Source of the DNA: JAHBVL01 sp964461025
GTDB lineage: Bacteria; Chloroflexota; Chloroflexia; Thermomicrobiales; UBA6265
Direction: 5' to 3'
Assembly: GCA_964461025.1 (NCBI GenBank)
Contig: CAYWSE010000013.1
Location: 1-64,000 of the forward strand
DNA: 64,000 bases
This document shows positions 61,301-64,000 of this stretch, piece by piece. Under the pieces are notes generated by a model that saw nothing but the letters and a program-made list of their open reading frames with translations, did not search any database and had not been told where the DNA came from. The translations under genes were made by a program, and so were the position numbers. The number at the start of each line of letters is the position of its first letter. Position 1 is the first letter of the stretch.

Positions 61301-62286
61301 ACGACCGCAATCTGAGCGCGACGCCGATCGTCAACGGCGACGTCCAGCTCAATTTGACGTCGGATTCCCCCGACGCCGTCTGTCTCTGGTTCAACTCGCC
61401 CGAGGATTTGAGCGGTCTGACCGGTCAGATTTCCCTGACGAAGTATCTCTGCCCCGAGGGTACGACCAGCAACTACTGGCAGAAGTGCTCGCCGACGCCG
61501 TTGCAGGGCGCGACGTTCTACCTGAACGGCCCCGGTGAGAATGATGGCTCAGCAGTGACGCCCGCGAACGGCACGGTCGTGTTTGGTGATCTCCCGGCAG
61601 GCAACTACACGATCCAGGAGGTGCCGCCGGCTGGAACGAACGTTGCCGTCTATGTGGTCGCCTGCCAGGCTGGCGGAGCCGCCTACAAGTTCACCTATGA
61701 CGATTCGAACGGCATGAAGATCAAGCTCAATCTGCCGGTCGAGGGCGAAATTCACTGCAATTGGTACAACGTGCCGCCGAAGAAGCATGTGCCGCCCCCG
61801 CCAGTGACAGGTGGAAACGGCACGATCACAGTGCACAAGTTCCTGTGTACCGGCAAATCGATCAGTCAATACGACTGGGAGAACGATTGCCTGGTCCAGA
61901 CCAGTCCGGAAGGGTTCTCGCTGTCGAACATCTCCGGTCGCGAACTGGCCAGCGGCACGACGAACGCCAACGGCATCATCAAATTCACTGGACTGGCGAA
62001 CGGCACCTACAAACTGGATGAAACGACCGGCAACTGGTGCCATGCGGAAGCTGATTTCGTCGATGCGGCCGGCAACCTGATCGTCAAGAACGGCGGCAAC
62101 ACCGATGTCTTCATCTATAACTGCGGCTCCCGGCAGGTTGGCACACTGCCGGTGACGGGAAGTGGAGACACGGCAATCGGAGCTGACGCGGCGGGTCTGT
62201 TCATGCCGGCGACGGGCGCTCTGCCGACGTTGATCGTGCTTGGGCTGATGCGGCGGCGGACGATTGTTGCGGGTCGAAGATCGTAG
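58309..62286 (+). CDS. giant surface protein: Cys-rich Cna-B-like modules, four SH3b domains, LPVTG-type anchor
   Basis: 1325 residues. In order: signal peptide (about 1-38, ending ADAQ), a beta domain (about 40-140), a first Cys module (about 140-265), four SH3b domains with QNGFxPVRYN cores separated by Thr/Pro/Ala/Glu linkers (about 295-640), five more Cys modules (about 650-1275), then LPVTG at 1280-1284, a hydrophobic stretch (ALPTLIVLGLM) and RRR. The modules match those of the protein at 44050: H/T-K-x-x-C start, Glu strand, C-x-W-Y/F-N end. The first module lacks both the Lys (YAYDC) and the Asn (CDVFQ). Modules A and B (60265-61020) are recent duplicates. Probably a wall-bound surface protein. 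ATG after AGGAGGACGGG. Confidence 0.82.
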   Translation: MKRFGATPAVVGRAWSLMIAFTLVLSALPIFTEVADAQETVTITVSTTDIDGVTPMPFARVRATSSDGTVYGPRETGLQGTVSFQVELTSPEMTVTVDVETPPACGVAPDPQTVGPFVAGDSVGVSLAIGTEAGCSQGTLAVYAYDCPSGFDASATQYETWRDGCTEERNNVQFTFTSVSSGQSWNPVTGQWGIPARAPIVGLPPGAYTLAESNPAADQTSTFYCYTYATPSFVTSPNPTSIDRVDAPNGQATVNLNGNRISCDVFQSDAPADQPDEPQPTATTDDGSGEPIEPPAVIGTAVTTTDLNLRDAPGTDSQVILQMPNGSEVGILGEQQNGFYPVRYNDQDGWASADFLDFDGDTTEPTETPEPEATATPTETIEPVNPIEPVGQAVTTSDVNFRDAPATDSNVLVVIPGGTQVDLLGDSQNGFYPARYNGQDGWISGDFLSLDGVGPAEEDTPTATATIESLPTATGTATEVAVPNPENPVATGVTNDSVNFRNGPSSEAAVLFELPAGATVDILGDAQNGFYPVRYQGQTGWVSEIFLDIEQPTATATATTDVPPTATSTITPIGIAFTTSDVNMRAAADSSSAVLQVLLPNTQVDVLGPETNGFLPVRYNGQDGYVSTEFLSLNEPATATATATVGAASEDPAILELHKSVCPAGYVPGGSIFEDCHEDGLENITFTVDGPNDFTTSGQTVRTNGAGPGIVIFDDLAAATYTVFEDVPGDFTSIYVYCSMADSEVVVPFTYNDAVQGIDIELTAGQSVICDWYNIPDDQGTGSIELHKALCDPGYVPGPGIYDECHGQGLAGVTFTINGPNNFTEQGNTVITQSPGPGIVTFDGLAAGSFTLTENYVGEGIGISVFCSMATSDQIVPFTYTDNGGIQVTLVAGQQIICDWYNTQEEADEGTVIVHKRTCPVGYDDESADFDDFYTDCITRTDDVTFTLTPNGGVPMTRDTGDDGNGRAVFSGLGTGQFTLGEDLPGEFVSRYAYCGPDDRNLSATPIVNGDVQLNLTSDSPDAVCLWFNSPEDLSGLTGQISLTKYLCPEGTTSNYWQKCSPTPLQGATFYLNGPGENDGSAVTPANGTVVFGDLPAGNYTIQEVPPAGTNVAVYVVACQAGGAAYKFTYDDSNGMKIKLNLPVEGEIHCNWYNVPPKKHVPPPPVTGGNGTITVHKFLCTGKSISQYDWENDCLVQTSPEGFSLSNISGRELASGTTNANGIIKFTGLANGTYKLDETTGNWCHAEADFVDAAGNLIVKNGGNTDVFIYNCGSRQVGTLPVTGSGDTAIGADAAGLFMPATGALPTLIVLGLMRRRTIVAGRRS
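60265..61020 (+). repeat. duplicated Cys-module pair
   Basis: Two adjacent modules share CHxxGL, the TFT-x-x-GPN-x-FT strand, PGPGIV, FCSMA-type and VPFTY blocks, more alike to each other than to any other module, indicating a late duplication. Confidence 0.7.
62146..62283 (+). other. predicted cell-wall sorting signal
   Basis: Encodes LPVTG (62146-62160), then 25 residues running into a hydrophobic stretch and a tail with RRR and RRS. This is the order of a sortase signal, though the hydrophobic part is short and interrupted by Pro and Gly. Confidence 0.55.
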
Positions 62287-62321
62287 GCCGCAGTCCGTAG
62301 GTAGGTCAGATTTCGAAGGGA

Positions 62322-62360
62322 GGGGTGGAGTCGTAGCGGCTCCACCCCGCTCGTTGTTTT
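62322..62360 (+). terminator. intrinsic terminator of the surface-protein gene
   Basis: Stem GGGGTGGAG (62322-62330) / CTCCACCCC (62340-62348) with a 9-base loop, followed by GCTCGTTGTTTT. Confidence 0.8.
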
Positions 62361-62551
62361 GGGGCGATGACCTCATCCTTGCCCTCTCAGGGAGATTGGT
62401 CGTTGACGTGAATAATCGGTGCAGGGATACGGCTTGTCCGTCTTCATGCTGAAGGCCCATAGTCCCTTTGCCTGGTCCGACCGTGATTTTCGCTGAGAAA
62501 GAGGCGCACAAGACGCCTCCCTACACACCAACCCACCAGATTGCGGAGTGA

Positions 62552-63769
62552 TCAGGTGGAAGGGGTCGACCGTTTCACCTTCGGGATCAGGGGCCAGTCA
62601 GGGGAGATTGGGAGGTTTTCCGGCGGCATAGCGCGGATTGCGTCGAGACAGATTTGGCTGTCGGCCGCCAGCGACGCGGTGTCGAAGCCGCGACATGCGG
62701 GCAGGAATTGCGAGACCTTCGCGATGCCGTCGGTGAGCAGCAGGATGGCGCCCCGCTGGTTGCCTCCGAGTGCGTGATGGAAACCGACGCCGATCTGCAA
62801 AATCCCCTGGTAGAGAAGGCGGACGTGACCGCGTTCGGCATGCCATTCATGCTCGATTTCCTCGTGGCACTCGTAGAACTCGCCGGTATTGAAGAGATCG
62901 ATTCCCTTGAGCACGCCTGGCGGCAACGCACCGTTACAGTCCGTGGACGACTGCTCGAGTTCCTCGATCAGTGGATCGAGCAGCTGCCGCACACGGGCAA
63001 TGGTCTGGAACGGATCATCGCCTAAAGATCCTTCCAGGATGAGAGGACCGGTATACCCGGCATTGCCGATTGCCCGGATCAGCGCGGGCCAGGGCACCGA
63101 GCCTTCCCCGGGCATCAGGTTGCGCCGTGCTGGACGCGCCTCATCAAAATCGCGCAGATGGACGTTGATTAGCCGTGATTCCATGGCGTTGAGCACCATG
63201 AACGGATTTGCGCCGGCTTCGACCGCCTGGAAGGCGTCGAACGTGAATGCGATCGCTTCGCTGTGGCGCAAATCTGGCAAGAGTGACGCAAGGGTCAGGA
63301 CATCCCGAACCTGCGAAAGCGCGCACCAGGAAACGTTCTCCAGCCCGAGCAGCAAATCGTGCTCCGCGCACATCCCCGCAAGCCGGTCTATCGCCTCCAG
63401 AACCTCGGGCGACGTAAGAGTCAGTCCTCGTTCCTGATGACATAACCCATGCCAGACGAGGGCGCGCGCGCCCATCCGGGCCGCTCCCGCCACGACCTGC
63501 TCGAACCGTTGCCATCCTTCGGCCACGCGCCGTTGATACGCATCGAAAACGGCGTGCATTTGCACCAGCGCGTGCACGGAATGGACGTTGACGCTGGCGT
63601 GCCGGACTCGAGTTGCCAGATCGCGCAGGAAGGCCGGTCCGCACTCGCCATGCGTCTGGAGCATCACCTCCACGTCCTCGATCCCGAGGCGGGAGAGAAG
63701 ATCGACGGCGTCTTCAGTGGGGTAATGCGGAAACAGGGCGCCGGTGGAGCAGCCGATGCGGAGGGTCAT
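62552..63769 (-). CDS. sugar-phosphate isomerase/epimerase-like TIM barrel fused to DUF309
   Basis: 405 residues. The N-terminal AP-endonuclease-2-type barrel (about 1-270) shows RIGCSTGALFPHYP, WHGLCHQERG, LGLENVSW, FTFDAFQAVEAG, INVHLRDFDEA and LILEGSL, with the metal-binding Glu/Asp/His set. The C-terminal part (about 290-375) is a DUF309 domain: FNTGEFYECHEEIEHEWHAE, then LYQGILQIGVGFHHALGGN. I know these as separate proteins; the fusion is unusual. Substrate unknown. Confidence 0.85.
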   Translation of the reverse strand: MTLRIGCSTGALFPHYPTEDAVDLLSRLGIEDVEVMLQTHGECGPAFLRDLATRVRHASVNVHSVHALVQMHAVFDAYQRRVAEGWQRFEQVVAGAARMGARALVWHGLCHQERGLTLTSPEVLEAIDRLAGMCAEHDLLLGLENVSWCALSQVRDVLTLASLLPDLRHSEAIAFTFDAFQAVEAGANPFMVLNAMESRLINVHLRDFDEARPARRNLMPGEGSVPWPALIRAIGNAGYTGPLILEGSLGDDPFQTIARVRQLLDPLIEELEQSSTDCNGALPPGVLKGIDLFNTGEFYECHEEIEHEWHAERGHVRLLYQGILQIGVGFHHALGGNQRGAILLLTDGIAKVSQFLPACRGFDTASLAADSQICLDAIRAMPPENLPISPDWPLIPKVKRSTPST

Positions 63770-63856
63770 GGAGTCTTGCCGGCCTGGTGATTCGTGGCAA
63801 TCATGCCGAGATAGTACAACCCCCGCATCGATTCTCTGGCGTGCGCATGGGCGTTG

Positions 63857-64000
63857 CTAGTCAGCGTGGCTCGGCAGATCGGGGACAAGACCATGACTGA
63901 CGGCGAAGGTCACCGCTTCGCGACGGGAGTTNNNNNNNNNNCCCCGAGCTTGTTGTAGATGTTGGCAACGTGCGTCTCGATGGTGCGCTCTGAAATGGAC
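63857..64000 (-). CDS. LuxR-family regulator, C-terminal HTH (partial, gapped)
   Basis: Only the end of the gene is in the window. Before the gap the minus strand encodes SISERTIETHVANIYNKLG, the recognition helix of the GerE/LuxR HTH. After it comes NSRREAVTFAVSHGLVPDLP and a stop (63857-63859). The family motif continues LGV-x-SR, so the 10-N gap hides only about two bases. The N-terminal domains lie outside the window. Confidence 0.88.
   Translation of the reverse strand, partial: VHFRAHHRDARCQHLQQARXXXXNSRREAVTFAVSHGLVPDLPSHAD
63932..63941. other. scaffold gap (10 N)
   Basis: Interrupts the LuxR-type gene between LG and NSRRE. The expected missing residue is a Val completing GV. Confidence 0.95.

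Overview
The window is a G+C-rich bacterial scaffold with three 10-N gaps (3750-3759, 13364-13373, 63932-63941). No rRNA, tRNA, phage, transposase or CRISPR array was recognised. The gene mix (several Opp-type importers, FCD-type GntR regulators, an LLM flavin monooxygenase, a KimA-type potassium transporter, secreted SH3b-repeat proteins, many toxin-antitoxin pairs and many small intergenic repeats) suggests an environmental Chloroflexota bacterium of the Thermomicrobia type. That placement is an inference from gene content, not a phylogenetic result.

Layout. 1-3289: the end of E1 alpha, then E1 beta and E2 of a 2-oxoacid (pyruvate or acetoin) dehydrogenase. 3376-4501: a membrane protein broken by a gap and a near-tandem duplication. 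4643-18082: a catabolic locus. A plus-strand operon encodes an Asp/Glu/hydantoin-type racemase, two creatininase-family hydrolases, a DapA-family aldolase or lyase, two metal-dependent amidohydrolases and a SelA-like PLP enzyme. Facing it, a minus-strand operon encodes a peptide-type binding protein, two permeases and a CocE/S15 hydrolase. A GntR/FCD regulator lies beside the transport operon. Both operons start at a sigma70-like promoter followed directly by the same 15-bp palindrome, TGGATA-NNN-TATCCA, so one repressor probably controls uptake and breakdown of one unknown amide-type substrate. 18113-22032: a VapBC pair, a SnoaL-like protein, an SQR-like flavoprotein and a class III aminotransferase. 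22381-24582: a secreted SH3b-repeat protein with a degenerate M23 domain. 24663-35941: assorted metabolic genes, small ORFs, gltX and a HigBA-type toxin-antitoxin trio. 35981-43082: a second GntR/Opp operon with an aldo-keto reductase and an FAD oxidoreductase. 43285-64000: two very large secreted repeat proteins (44050-49347 and 58309-62286), DinB, a second AbrB/PIN pair, a Bax-inhibitor-like protein, an ABC exporter, an ABC-F protein, a KimA homologue, a TIM-barrel/DUF309 fusion and the end of a LuxR-type regulator.

The most notable content is the pair of giant surface proteins. They share an approximately 130-residue module with a Lys before the first Cys (KYxC), an internal Glu (E-x-x-P-x-G-Y) and a final C-x-W-F-N. 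This is the residue pattern expected of a Cna-B/SpaA-like beta-sandwich that forms a Lys-Asn isopeptide bond, here combined with four conserved cysteines. The one module that lost the Lys also lost the Asn, and one module has Asp in place of Asn. One of the two proteins also carries four SH3b domains and an LPVTG-type C-terminal sorting signal. These proteins and the GntR-controlled catabolic locus are the best candidates for undescribed biology.
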